A DNA stretch of 64,000 nt, from the NCBI GenBank assembly GCA_007644065.1, contig VJWN01000007.1, forward strand, positions 496,001 through 560,000, written 5' to 3'. This DNA is from Margaritispora aquatica (lineage: Eukaryota; Ascomycota; Leotiomycetes; Helotiales; Discinellaceae). Positions within the stretch are counted from its first letter, which is position 1. Each line of letters begins with the position of its first letter. Below the pieces are notes generated by a model. It was not told the origin of the DNA and did no database searches. It was given only the letters and a program-made list of their open reading frames with translations. Below are positions 1 to 12,416 of this stretch, piece by piece. The position numbers were made by a program, and so were the translations under genes.

Positions 1-3000
1 CGGATTATCAACCCTTCACGAGCGTCAAATATCACAAGAGTTGAAACAAAGTAATGGCTTCATTGGATGTTGGGATACTTTGATAGCATACTCTGAGCGA
101 AGAAGGTGTTTTATACTTGACAGAAGCTTTGTGTGATGATTTAGGACGTGTTTGTTTTGTTCATCTTTTTGGTTTGGCTGGTTGGGTTTGAACTCGAACT
201 TGAATTTCATTTTCACTTTGAAGTTGACTTCTTGAACTTCCCCCGGGAATGAGGGGAGTCTCTTATGCGGCTCTGCCATATAGCGGACAGCCTACTAAAA
301 AAAATATAAATACAGATCTCGTTAGCTGGTTGTGCGCGAATATGAAGAAACGCAAGTTGTTACACCTGCGTCGATGTGCGCGCCTGCTTTGCTAGTCTCC
401 TGGCAGAGGTCCTGCTATGGTAGAATTGAAGTCATATCTCTTATTGGAACTGGAAGTGAGTGAAGAGCGTGCGTTGATCCAATTCTCGCCAATGCCACCA
501 ACGTATTTGTCGCCGTATTTTTGTGTGTAATTGACAGCAAAATACGGTCTTGAAAGCAGGTCAGAGGTTCCAATTTCACGGACTTGCAACATGAATACAC
601 TTCTATGAGACACATAGTTTGAAGTTCTGTGTATCAGTACCAAAAGCATATGAAAGGTTTTATCATTCTTACTTCACAACTCACATTTCCCGCTTTCTCT
701 CATTGGATCCTGAATTATACTTTGATGTTGTTCGATAACCAGTCGTGATCATCTATATTCCATCGATTTTACACTGGAAAGCAGCCAGTTAGAGGGACTG
801 AAATGGTCCCCTTTCTCCACACCGTGTTAAAAGTAAGAAGCTGAAATTGAAAACGTGTTTGATTGCTCTTGGGGCATCACTCGGTGGGTCGGAGTATCAT
901 AAAAAGCCTTTCAAATATGCCGAAAGCTTATCAGATCACTTAATGGCAGAGAATGGAATATGATGCTGTGTTGGGCTGTCTCTACTGGTAGACTTCATGG
1001 AGAAGGCTTTGGAATCTAGATCTGAGAGATTATCTAAGAGACAAAGAAAGATTTAAAGAAATTCAACGCTATTCGAATGTTGCTTTTCCAGTTCCGTAAT
1101 GGAGAAAAGAAAGTAAAATCCAGCAGTTGACAGCAAAATGAAAACACGGTTGATGTTTTCGTTCTCAATGCTTTTACATTTTCGCAGTCAGAAAGCTGTC
1201 TTCTCACGAGCATTCAGGTTGATACTTGCGCTAAGTTAGAAGCTCTTTCTGCTTTCTTGTGAGAAGAAGATATGGGAGCACAAGGCACACATGCCGTCAG
1301 TATTGAATTGATTGCAGATATGCTCCTCCAAAACTCGACGAAGTCATAGCACTATATACCTCTCATTATTCTTCAATAGCTTGCCCTATCTCATGTCAGT
1401 TCATTTTCTGATGACAAGCCAGCCATAAGATACTACATGCGTTAGTGCCTTCGACAACTGGCATCGATTCAGAGGTTTTCTTCCTTGGATCTACATGTGC
1501 TACTACTTTCTCTTCGGTGGAGTCATTCTAGATGGTATTAAACTCCTATAAATATCCATTGAATTGGTTTCCAAGCACTTTAAAGCTCTCGGAACCCCCC
1601 TTTTAGCACTCCTTTCTGTGTCGTCGTGGATTTTACGGCGTGAATTCAATGTTTTCGGTATTAGATCTTTGGAGATGATAAAAAGAAAGATTTTGAATCG
1701 ATTGAATGCATTAGCGTGATTCTCAACAGAGAATAAATAAGTTAAATCAACTTGAGCAGTCCTCGAACATCGAAGACAATGTTCGCTTGACAGCAAGGAA
1801 CTCATTGACAATGTCAAGTCGAAATACAAGTTTTCCATGTCGAAAAAAGATATTGTAGTTGTTGAAAGCCTCGATTTCTCCATCTATTCAAGTTATTTTA
1901 AGCCAAAGCCCTTGTCTAAAGGTTAGTGTATACTTCAAGAGCTCAGTCAGAATTTCCTCCTCTTAGATTCTTGTGGACGCATTGCATTGTTTGTTTTAAA
2001 TGGAATGAGTACCTCGAGAATCCCTTTATGTGTTTCTGTACCCCCGCTGATCTGCCCAATATCACAAAGATCACCATTCGCCAACTAACACGCTCCCGTT
2101 GGCCTACCTGAGCCCAGCTATCAAATTCAATCCTAAGGCTTGATATAAAACTACTCAGTCCCCCATCATCTGAATGCGAAGCCGAAGTTGTCATGAAAGC
2201 TACGGGAACACGTATAAAACCTTCAATCATGCGGCGCAAACCAAGACTGAGGAATCAAATACTTGACAGAATTGCAGTTCATACTTCCTGAACAGCTGCA
2301 CCACCAATAAGAACTCATCGCTTATCGCAGAAGTGTTTTGAGTAAGGCCCCCCTCCAATGTTCACAAGTATGATGGGTATTTTCTTGCTTCAGCTAAACT
2401 CGCTTAATTCACAGGATCCTGAAAACGGAATTGACAACGAGAGTGTGAAACTTGGACATGACAACGACCTTTCATTTCGTCTCTGCAAGAAGGAATAGCG
2501 ATTCATCTACTGGATCATCCTCAGTCATTGGACAGCCAGCTCATTACGAACTTACATCCCGACGATCAGAAGCCCAAAATTCACCAAGCGTAGCACACAT
2601 AACAAAGAACCTCGCCTCCAGCCCACCCCTCAACAGGGTTCGAGGAAGAAAACCAGCGGTGACTCTTCCAGTGATAGAAAGATGAGTGGCTTTATACAAA
2701 ATATCCCACGCACTTGGTGCTCTACTCACTCTCAAATCACCCACACCCATGAATTCAAATCCCACCCCAGACTTTCCCACTTACAATTCAATTTGATGGA
2801 CCACGAATCTAGCATATTACTCTAGCCAACATTCCAGATCCTAGAATTCATCACGGATTCTGACTTCCAATAAGCACTTCCTTGCCTCTGTAAATCAAGT
2901 TTCATTGCATATCTGTTGTTGATCCTATGCTGCTTGAGATAAGTCCGGAGCTATACACGACATCTCAACACGACGCAACGACACGCACTACCTACCATGC

Positions 3001-3017
3001 ACCACCCCCACACGTCC
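1..3017. other. Gene-poor stretch upstream of the eed 3' end
   Basis: No recognisable gene is seen here. The longest open frame is 126 codons on the minus strand at 1503-1883. It has no family resemblance I can name, no clear promoter and no convincing flanking exons. A 98-codon minus frame at 1943-2239 and an 84-codon minus frame at 25-279 are equally unsupported; the latter is inflated by a lysine/phenylalanine simple-sequence stretch. Confidence 0.5.
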
Positions 3018-5030
3018 TTATTCCCTACCCTCCCATCTCTCCATCAACGCCAAACAACCCCAACTGCCCACAGCAACACACCACCTCCCATCGCGACTCC
3101 ACGCCAACTGCCTACCGAGGAGCGCATTCCGATTAACACTCACCGCGACCGTCTCATGGGGCAGGAGTTCCAACTTGGGCTTCGGCTCACGCAGGGAGTA
3201 TTTCGCGTTCCAAAGCTCGCGGCTGTGCACCCAGTCTATTTTGCCTTTGCTCTCGTCAAGACCATCGCTGACTACGCTGCCGGTAGTAGATTCCGAGTCT
3301 CGGATGCGTGGTGGGCGGCCGGGAGGTCGACGGACGCGAGGCTGGAAGGCCTTGAGGAAGGGGTGAGCTTGGATGTGTGCTCTGAAAGGGGAATTATCGG
3401 AGGGAGTGGAGGATTGGGATTCGTTATCGTTGGTGTTGTTACTGCTGGTGTCGGGAAACGTATCGATGAAGTCGTTGTATCCTCTAAAGCGTGCTAGGTC
3501 CCAGAAGTAGACCTTGCCTACTGCATTACAGTAAGCTAGGACGGGATTCTTGGTGGGTGACCCATGGAATATGGCGAAGCGGGTGAAGAAAATGCTGAGC
3601 TCGCTCTTTATTGACAGGACCAGGTGTGTGGTGTATCCCATTGCTGTGCCGCTGGTAGGTGAGAAGAAAGATCGGGTATTGCGGAATGGAACAGGAATTG
3701 CAGGCGCCTTGATAGGATCGGGTGGTGGTATTGATGAATCGAAGTTATCTATGGACCACATGACGATGGATTCCTCGGAATCTGCTTTGGAAAATATGAG
3801 GTCTCCATGCCATAGGATGCTACTTACTCATTAGAGCATTCTTTGAAATGGTTGAGTTCCACTTACCAATCTACAATTCTGGTGTGTATTTCGTCGGTCG
3901 AGAAATGGGGATAAAAGATCCTCAAAGGCTTTTCTTTACCTACATTCTCCTCAGAGAAGACTGGTAGCGTCCACTGGGAAAGTGTTAGTTGAAGTAGAAA
4001 TCTTGACAGGTCCAGATATCTTACTAGATTGATCCTTCTATCGACCCCACCTGACAATAAATACCGACCGTTTGCATGGAAGCTCTTGAAAGCTATTAGT
4101 TACATATTTCGAAAAGCTCTTCCGTGTCAACTTACTATTGTCTGGACATTGTCGGTGTGACCATAGCCTTCGAGCAGCGCCACACAAGGCTGTTTGGCAT
4201 GTGCAGGATCAAGACTCCATATCCGAATTGTGTGGTCATCTGATCCTGAAGCAATGATATTGGGATTTGTGGGGCATATGGCAAGATCATTGATGGGCTT
4301 CGAGTTGTTAGTAAATCTTCGCGTCAAATAACTAAGTAATTTTTACCCCTCCATGACCTATTAGACTCTAATCCATCAGTAAACATGAAAGTCACCATCA
4401 GATAGATAACTTACTCTAATAAATTTCCCTGTCAGAATGTCTAAAATCTTGATCTTGCCCGTTGAGCCTGCAACGCAAAGAAGTGGAGTAGATGTCTCAA
4501 TATCCTTCGTCCATGCACAGGCAAAGTTGTCTGCTCCATCCTACATGCGTTATGAGCAAGTTGACAAGTAAGACAACCACAAGAGACACGTACTTCCTCA
4601 TCTAACACAAACAACAGTACATCCAGTTTACCGGCCTTGCCATCCTTAGATGGTGACGGGGGCCGGCAGATGAGTATCTTCGACTAAGTCAACCACAACA
4701 TCTGCTATCAGGGAGGCCGAGACATACCCGCATCTCGCCAACGACCGCAAAAACGGGTGGAACATTAGGCTCAGTAAAAGGGTAAAACTTGACAGACCAG
4801 AAATCCTCTGCCTTCTCAGCCGTAGCAGAGATCATGGGCCGACCTTGTCCTTTCTGGGCATCCATTAGGAAATCATTCCGCACAAGGCATAAAGTACAGT
4901 ATCATATTTTCTTTCTTTTCATTTTTGGGTGACACAGGAATCATGCAAGGCGAATGTTGCGTACCGGGAACAAGAGAGCTTCTCTCAGATGGGGCAATTC
5001 CCATTCGACCTTGTCATGAGGCAATGACAT
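3018..5030 (-). CDS. eed: EED/ESC-like WD40 subunit of Polycomb repressive complex 2
   Basis: Predicted core subunit of PRC2, which binds trimethyl-lysine and supports H3K27 methylation in the nucleus. Nine exons: 5030-4965, 4853-4728, 4683-4594, 4540-4415, 4367-4347, 4297-4136, 4084-4025, 3973-3867 and 3819-3018, giving 519 residues. WD repeats are evident. GHGG followed by INDLAICP opens one blade, and SGSDDHTIRIW closes it. A blade reading RYLLSGGVDRRINLW follows. The EED-type stretch FSTDEIHTRIVDC runs into LWHGDLIFSK across the last intron, matching the animal EED blade with FSTRDIHRNYVDC. The C-terminal LAWSRDGRWC is also EED-like. Residues around 413-425 carry an arginine/proline-rich AT-hook-like insert. 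The start at MSLPHDKVEWEL is the first ATG of that frame after a stop; an additional upstream 5' exon is possible, so the N-terminus is the least certain part. Confidence 0.85.
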
Positions 5031-8000
5031 TACGAGGGTCGATGATCGATTTGTGCTTTTTCTCTTCTCCAACGGATTGATAAGGCCGGTTCAGTTTATT
5101 TCATTGGTAGTGACTGGACTGACAGAGATGGACGTCCTTCGAATGGGAACTTCGCGAAGAAAAGCACGCGGTGCGATGATGATGATTGCAGATCTTTACC
5201 TCGTTGGTGAATGAGTGTGACGTTGGTAGATACTGTATCACTCTCGAGGATAACTGCATAGCGGAGTAGCGGTGCGGTTGTCATTGATATCTGCGTACGA
5301 AGCGCATGATCGAGGTCGGGTTTGAAGCAAAACAAAGAACAATTGAGACTGACCGACCCTCTCGCTTGCGGAAGCTGAATTCATTGATGCGAACCGGAAA
5401 AAGTCACCTGACATGCCTTCAATTGCCCTGAGTTGGTACCTTACAGCTTTTAGCTTTCCATTATCCATCTCCGTGGAAGTATGCGATTGTATTTAATTAA
5501 GGAGAGTACTCGGGTGAAATTGCATTTTTAAAGAACGATGATGTTGGATTGGCACCTCCGTCTGGATGTCACATCCGCCTAAAAAGCCTCAAATGGTTCC
5601 ATGTTCCATTTGGATGTGGCTCAAGCTCAAGCTGAAGCTCAAGCACGCACATAGCCATTCCCGTCTCACAAAATGGCTCGACTCCCGAGATACGCAAATG
5701 CAGTACATCCTCAACTGCCATGAGGCTTCTTGTCTCAGTTGGGGGCATAATTAGACAATGCTGCTCAGCAGGGAAGCAGATGAAACATACCGAGCGTCTG
5801 GATTTCCCTTCTCTGCTGCAGCTGGGGGATGGGGAATGATGCGGCGGCTTTGGGGATCACTTTAGGATTTTATTTGTCGTTTCATTCGTATCCGTATGTT
5901 CTAAGTGGAGAATTGAAGGATGAATTACGTAGCTGTATGTTTGCTTTTGTCTCCATTCTTTGTGTTTGTGTTATAAATCGATCATATCTCATTTCTATCA
6001 CTTCACATGAGAGTTGTCGACTGAACATGGGTTTGTTATTGTATCCAATAGCAGCAACTAGTGCATTTGTTCCCTTGCGCCAGTGAATCAACCTTTGAAG
6101 CGGTCTAGATTCAGATTTGATGTTCTTCAAGCTGGATTGTATTTCGGCTGGCTTGAAGCCACCAAAAAGGGGAAGCTGTTTCTGTGTTTTAGACATCGTT
6201 CTCGGATCATATGTTCTCAAAATGGCGTGTTTAACCTTTGATCAGTAAAGATTCAACAAGGCAAAATATTTCCATAGAATTGCAACAAAGTCTTAGTGTC
6301 AGAGCCAGAACCATGGGAATTTTTGCTTTGTCCGGGAACTTCTCCGCAGCTGCCGTTGCCTTTCCCATCCACGAATAGCTGCCGTTTTCTCCATACTCCA
6401 CTAAGGTAGTCAAAGTTCATAACTCCGAGCATGGGCCATGGATCCCTAGGAAGTTGTGATTCTGTAACCAAATGCTCAGGAACAAATATAGGAAGGAGGA
6501 GAAAAAAAAAGAATAACTAGCATCATGCCAATCATGCCAACGGCCGTGCGATGAAGCCACCAACTCGGGGCTTCCGTCTCTCCAGGCTTCATGGTCACCT
6601 TAACGCATTGGAATGGGAAAGTCAACTTTGTTTTGGTATCCTCAATAGAAGTTCAGCTTTGAATGCGCGTCTTGCAGAATTCAGATTGGCAGTATCACAG
6701 AGTCGGCAATTCGAGGAAGAAGACGAGCACACGGCTGTGATGTGACTACAATTAGATCGCTATCATCGGCGGTCTCTGGTGGGCTTGGTGAGCCGGTCAA
6801 GAGGATATCACTCCCGTGTGACGCAGCCAGCCGTGAAAAGCATCTGGAAACCCGAGGTGGTCTTGTGGTAGAGGGTGGACACTGGATAGTCGAGCAATAT
6901 TCAAGACCAAGAAACGAGGACAAAGAACTCGTTATGAATCATAGCTGACAATCCCATGTATGGGTGGATCTTTGCTAAAATGATAGATCAGTTAAGCCGG
7001 ATGAATAGTAATATTATTGTTCTCTATCAGTTGAAGATTCACCGTCTCAAGTTCGCAATCAATCCACGCCGTCTTCGCCAAGCTCGGAGCAGCTTGAGGC
7101 TCTCGGACCTCGAGGATTGTGATTATGACTTGCAAATCATGAAGCTTGTCAGTGGAATGACGTTTTTCCTGTCGACACACGGACGAGACCAAATAGCAAA
7201 GCATATACCAAATGATAATAAAAATGCTAACACAAAGGGTAAGAGTGAAATGCGATGCGTGATTGGGTTATTATTATTCGATGAAATCCCAGTTTGGGCA
7301 TACTTTTATTCTTTTCCCATAGTTATTATCATTGTTGAGATTTGAGGTCATGATAACATGCTAATAGCAAAAGCGATAGGGATATATGTGATGACAGTAC
7401 AATAACCATGAGGGCTTGCAAAAAGAAGTAGGATCTATCAACCAAATCGAATGAACAGTTGTGCATAATAAGATGTTCCAAGAGTTTCATACTAGACTGA
7501 GCTGTTGTTTCTTATTAATGGTATAAAGTCTATATAAAGTCTGAAGTAAGATTACCTTATTAGTCTTTAGGTTTGGTTGATATTGGAAATGCTGCTTCGC
7601 TTCAACGGGTAGTAAACTATATACTATACCTCAAAGTACTATACTGTACTAGACTAATACCTTTACCGTATAACTTTGGAGGGTTTTTGCACTATTCCAC
7701 TATCAGTTTTAGTTCCGAACTAAAAATTCGATGAACCTGCGGGAGAAGGCGAAGGGGAAGGAGAAGGTGGGGAGGGGTCGAGGGGGTCGAGGGGGAAGCT
7801 CCTGCCCCTAACAGAACAAAATGTTCCGAGCCGAGCGCTGAGACTCAGTTGATCTTTTTTGGTTTATGGAAGGAGCAAACTTCAAGCTTCCAGATTCCTT
7901 CCAACCTCAACCTTTTATTTATTCACAACCACCCCATCCATCACCATCCAACACTTTACAGCTTTACAAATTTACAACTTCACAACTTCACGGATTTCAA

Positions 8001-8937
8001 TCAATTATTGATAACAAACATTCTCTTTCTCTTTATTATTTCATGCGTTTGCTCTGGTGTTCTCTTAGCCCAATCTGCCATCACTCACGCGACTTTTCCA
8101 CCTCCTCCAACTCATGCTGCTGCATATTTTCTTCCGCTACGACACCACCAATAAATAAAGCCAACGCCCTTGAGGCTGGCACTTGACGTCAACCCTGGAC
8201 GCCGCCCACCTTCTCTTCCCACTTGTTGGCTTCGGAGGCCTGTGACAGCGCCAGAACTCCATAGGAGCCCTGTTCTCTCGTGGAGATCCCGAAATCAGGC
8301 CCTGTCGCTTGGTGGTCGCAAGCAGCCCCAAAAGCAGCAGCTCCGTACCTTACCTTTCTCTTTGCAAAGACTCCAACTTCCAGTCATAATCCAGTCCCTT
8401 GCCAGAGATTTCCGGTATCCAATTCACTGAGAAGATCTTGAAAGTCTGGTAACATCCGGCGCACTGCACGAAACAAGCTCGACTGAACCCCGAATATCAA
8501 TTTCGTGGAGGGGTCTGTACTTAAGACATACAAGGTAATAATTATAACATCCCAACGACCGTACTGTCTTTCTCTTCCCTCTTCCGCCTTGAATCCAGCG
8601 AAAGGAAGTTCTTCATACCGCGTTGCTTTGAATTCTGCACGAGAACTCCAAGCATATTCCTAGTGACGAAAGAAACTCCATCGGCGATCCCCCACTATAT
8701 CGAGCGGACGTACGACTTGACTAGGCCTTCCGGGTCGTCTCAGCATTACACGAAAAGCCCCTCTGTGATACCAAGTAACTCTCCACATAAGCGCTTTATC
8801 CTCTCCAACTCTTCTTCAATACTTTTCATATCGGTTTTAAACCAACTGCCTCCCACATCTGACAAAGGCGGCGTCTGACTACTGTCGACCGCGAGGACTG
8901 AGCATCTTATCAGAGATACAAACGCCAGCTCCTCAAG
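5031..8937. other. Long intergenic region and leader before the PAS gene
   Basis: No gene can be supported here. It holds the eed upstream region, AT-rich sequence around 7,200-7,700, a G-run cluster near 7,770, and a pyrimidine-rich stretch from about 7,860 to 8,900 that probably includes the promoter and a long leader of the PAS gene. Several upstream ATGs occur in that leader, including overlapping frames near 7,849-8,186. Small frames such as 112 codons on the minus strand at 5882-6220 are of unknown significance. Confidence 0.5.
7769..7795 (+). promoter_or_regulatory. Potential G-quadruplex motif upstream of the PAS gene
   Basis: Four consecutive runs of four or five G occur at 7769-7772, 7774-7777, 7782-7786 and 7791-7795, separated by loops of one to four bases. 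This satisfies the usual G-quadruplex pattern. It sits about 1.15 kb before the PAS-gene start codon, just upstream of the pyrimidine-rich leader. A regulatory role is inference only. Confidence 0.5.
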
Positions 8938-10860
8938 ATGGAGACCACATTCATAACCATTCACAGTAAGTACATTGGGATGATACCCTCAAGTAGTGGT
9001 AGTATGGGAAATACTAATAGGCTATAAGACTTGACTTCAGAGGCCAATATATTGTATGCCTCGGATTCTATAGTCGATATCTTAGGTTTTCATCCATCAG
9101 AAGTCACAGGAAAGTCATGCTTTGACTATTTTCATCCGGATGAAATCCCGTTTGCTCGGCGAGTTCACAGTTATGGTGTTCAATTGGACAAAGCGGCTTC
9201 TCTACACTATGCTCGCGTTATGAACCGAGAAGGTCTCTGGGTTGCCTGTGAGTGTGTTTTTACCATTGTATATGAAGTGCTGGTAGCCTGCACAAGCATA
9301 TATAAAGGTGATGCGAAGAATGAGAGTGTGTAGATTTCCGAGCGCAGATTTTCATCATGCTGATAATGGCTAGGACGAGCCTTGGAGGCTCCCAATATCC
9401 GCCGGCTGTTTGCTTCTTCCCCAAGAGATCCCCGATACCACATGTTGGAGCACCTCTCGGCCAAATTTAGAGCAGCACCTCAAGCATCGCTTCTCGAGCC
9501 ACGAGCAGCTCTGATTCTTAATCGATTCACCCGCACTCTTAGTGTTATGTATTCTACAAACGCTGTCTCTGATATCCTTGGGTTGAGTGCGACTCAGCTG
9601 CAAGACAAGAGTTTTTATGAGTGTATGCAGGAGAACTGCCTACCTGATGCGATTCGATGTCTTGAGAGTGCCAAGGCCAACGACTCTATTGCGTATTTAC
9701 GATTTTGGTATCGCGATCCCCGAACACAAGAAGAACGCGACGAGGCGATGCGTGAAGCAAGTATTAGCAGTGACTCAGAGGATGGAGGTGTAGAGTTGAC
9801 CCCGATGGACATTGATTCAACTTCACAAGCCGATATGAAATCATTTGCAACAAGCAGCCAAGACAACTCGAGCGATGATCAAGCAGGGACCAGAATGGCT
9901 CGTTCTGAACATAACTTTCGCACATCGTCTGGGGAGAGTACAGACCTCGAACAAGATTCATCCCAGGCAATATTCGATCGTCCAGCACACCAATCACGTT
10001 CCTCCACATCGAGCTCTTCTGAGGTCGTCTTGTCCTCTGGAGGTCGACGAGGACGCAGATCAGTTACTGCCCAACCAGCTGCCCCGGAGGCTTACGAGAT
10101 TGAGGCTGTTGTTTCATGCACATCTGATGGGCTGGTAGTTGTCTTACGTCGTGCTCGTCCCATCATACCCTCTATCCAACAACCCAATGTTGTATCACAG
10201 TTTGCGCAAGGTCTGTTCGCAGCTCCGTGGGGTGTCAATCCAATTCGTCCTCATGTGCATCAATTCAACCCACAACACCCATTTCGACATGGTCTCCATG
10301 CACCTCAGCTACCAGTGGGCGGGCCTCCAATCGATCAATTCATGGAATCAATTCGGGAAGTGGCTGTGTTCGCATGGTCGCTTACTGGAATCAATGGAAA
10401 TATTGCTGCATACGGGCATGGCACTCCCAGAGGAGAAGCTCTCCCGCCCAGTGGTTTACCAATCTGGGATCCCTACTCACAGCCGACTGTGGGCTACATG
10501 CCACCAGAAAACCAAGCAACCCGGAGATGGGCTCAATACAACGAGAAGACGAAGGAGCCTCACGAAAAAATGGTTCCTTACAAGCATTATCATCAAGAAG
10601 ATAACCTTAGACGTCATCATGGTTATGGCCAAGGACCTATGGGTTCTGATCGTATGGCATCTATGGGTCAAGGACCTGCAATGGGTCAGGCTGCCTACGC
10701 ACATTTGGGACAAGTTCAAGCCCAGCAACACAATGCCATTAATCACAATCAGCAAGGGGGATGGCCAAACATCATTCAACCTAATGTCGGCAATTATGTA
10801 CCACCACCAGAACAACAATTGGATGGAGACTCGAATAAAGAAATCAGGCGTTATTGGTAA
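8938..10860 (+). CDS. Fungal double-PAS-domain protein
   Basis: Predicted 603-residue protein in three exons: 8938-8965, 9029-9325 and 9374-10860. The first exon codes for only nine residues plus one base (METTFITIH). The first PAS fold is near residues 12-100 and includes ILYASDSIVDILGFHPSEV and CFDYFHPDEIPFARRVH. A second PAS-like segment lies near residues 140-215 and contains NAVSDILGLS. The middle is serine-rich and acidic. The C-terminal third is rich in Gln, His, Pro and Gly. I see no histidine kinase, GATA finger or bHLH, and the flavin-binding GRNCRFLQ signature of LOV domains is absent, so this is not a White Collar-type photoreceptor. This PAS protein type is widespread in Pezizomycotina as an uncharacterised, possibly co-regulatory protein. 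The small first exon was chosen because it restores the conserved start and has a clean GTAAGT donor. Confidence 0.8.
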
Positions 10861-11393
10861 TTTCAAGAAACGTCTGGCAATGATTGATATTTCTCATTAG
10901 CTTAGCACGTTGGGTTTAGCGTTTGGGTGGCTTTATGTATGAAATGAATGAGCGAGCTTATAGGCTAGTTTTTCGTTTTTATCTCGGAAGATTGTACCAT
11001 CCTAATGAAAATGCAATTGCTGCTTGAAAACTTTTTGTTGGTGAAGTGTTCTTTTGTATGGCTCGAACTACTTATGAACTAAGGTAATGTATCCATCCCT
11101 CAGCTCTGACGGAAGTGGTTGAGGTTCCATTGTGGTTGTATGCTTGCACGTGCATATTTTACTACCCCTGTCGTCGATCTACCGCTAGACCGAATACGTC
11201 GGAATTCAGCTTGAGCTCTCTGGCCAGTTGACGACGCGGCTCATTGTGACCAGGTGGAGGGAAATATCTCCAGTCAACATTTTAAAGCTCACCATCGACA
11301 CCAACACGACACTCACTACCTGATTATGGTAATTGGAAACAATTCTTAAGTCATTCGCAGATCAAACGCCTACATAATTCATATCCTACCACC
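10861..11393. other. Intergenic region between the PAS gene and the Yip4-like gene
   Basis: This holds the probable 3' untranslated region of the PAS gene and the promoter of the next gene, which is transcribed in the same direction. No further ORF or RNA gene is seen. Confidence 0.5.
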
Positions 11394-12416
11394 ATGGCTT
11401 CTTCCTCGAATCCATACGAACACTACAACTCTCCCCATGTTGAAGAGGATGACCTGATAGATCCCGATGATGGTATAATATCCATCTCTTTCCTCCCATA
11501 GCTCCTCAAGCTAACCCACCATCCCAGCGGATCTCGATGACCTCGATGACCCTCTTCAACCCACACAAACACACTCCTCGCGCGCCCCACTAACAGGCAA
11601 CATCGCCAGCGGTTCCTCCTCCCGACCTCTGAATGAAAACTACCTCACCTCCCGCTTTCCGGGGGAGGACCGCCGCGCACCCACCAACACGATCGACGAG
11701 TCCGTGTGGGAGACGCTTCGCCGCGACCTCGAGGCTGTCTGGTCCAAGATGCGCGAGGTCCTGTACCCAAAATACCTGTTTGGTGGCTCCATGCTCGACA
11801 ATACCACGTCGCTGCGCGGCGCGTACGAGAACCTCCGCGGCGGCGGCATCCAAGGTGCCCGCGACGAGCTGGTTGGCTTCGCGGGGAGGGCGATGGATGC
11901 CGAGGCGCTGCTGGCGCAGGGGAACATGAGCCAGGGTTTGAGGGATTGGGATCTTTGGGGCCCGTTGATCTTTTGTCTGTTGTTGAGTTTGTTCTTGAGT
12001 TTTCGTGCAGATGAGAATCAGAAGAGCTTGGTGTTTAGTGGCGTTTTTGCTATGGTTTGGATAGGGGAGGCGGTGGTTACGATGCAGATTAAGTTGTTGG
12101 GTGGGAATATGTGAGTTGACGATTGTTCTTTTCTGGTACTTTTGGGCTTTTGCTAATTACTGGCAGCTCCTTTGCTCAGAGTGTCTGTATCATTGGGTAC
12201 ACCCTCTTCCCGCTCGTCATTGCGTCCCTCCTCTCCGTATTCAAGATCCCAACTGTAGTAAGAGTACCAGTCTACCTCTTCCTCGTGGCGTGGTCATTAG
12301 CTGCTGGAGTGAGCATATTGGGCGGCAGTGGCGTAGTGAAGAATAGGGTGGGTATTGCTGTCTACCCACTCTTTGTATTCTATGTTGGACTGGGTGTTTT
12401 GTGCTTCATCAGTTGA
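11394..12416 (+). CDS. yip4: Yip1-domain Golgi membrane protein, Yip4/YIPF6-like
   Basis: Predicted 303-residue multi-pass membrane protein of the Yip1 family. These proteins act with Rab/Ypt GTPases in ER-Golgi and Golgi membrane traffic. Exons are 11394-11472, 11528-12110 and 12167-12416. The N-terminal 150 residues are soluble and acidic (repeated DD/LDDLDD). The cytosolic part has the YPKYLFGG-like segment just before the hydrophobic region. The DWDLWGPLIF motif, typical of this subfamily, precedes about five hydrophobic helices covering residues 175-303. The segment SVCIIGYTLFPLVIASLL is a classic Yip1-domain helix and starts right after intron 2. The start ATG has an ACC upstream context. 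Confidence 0.85.

Noticed and set aside
1503..1883. 126-codon minus-strand ORF
   Set aside because: No recognised domain, no introns or promoter signs; compatible with a chance frame in AT-rich DNA.
3018..3834. Plus-strand ORFs of 62-166 codons opposite the last eed exon
   Set aside because: They overlap coding sequence with clear WD40/EED homology on the minus strand, so they are antisense shadows.
8938..10860. LOV-type photoreceptor (White Collar-1-like)
   Set aside because: The GRNCRFLQ flavin-cysteine motif and a GATA finger are absent; only generic PAS segments are seen.
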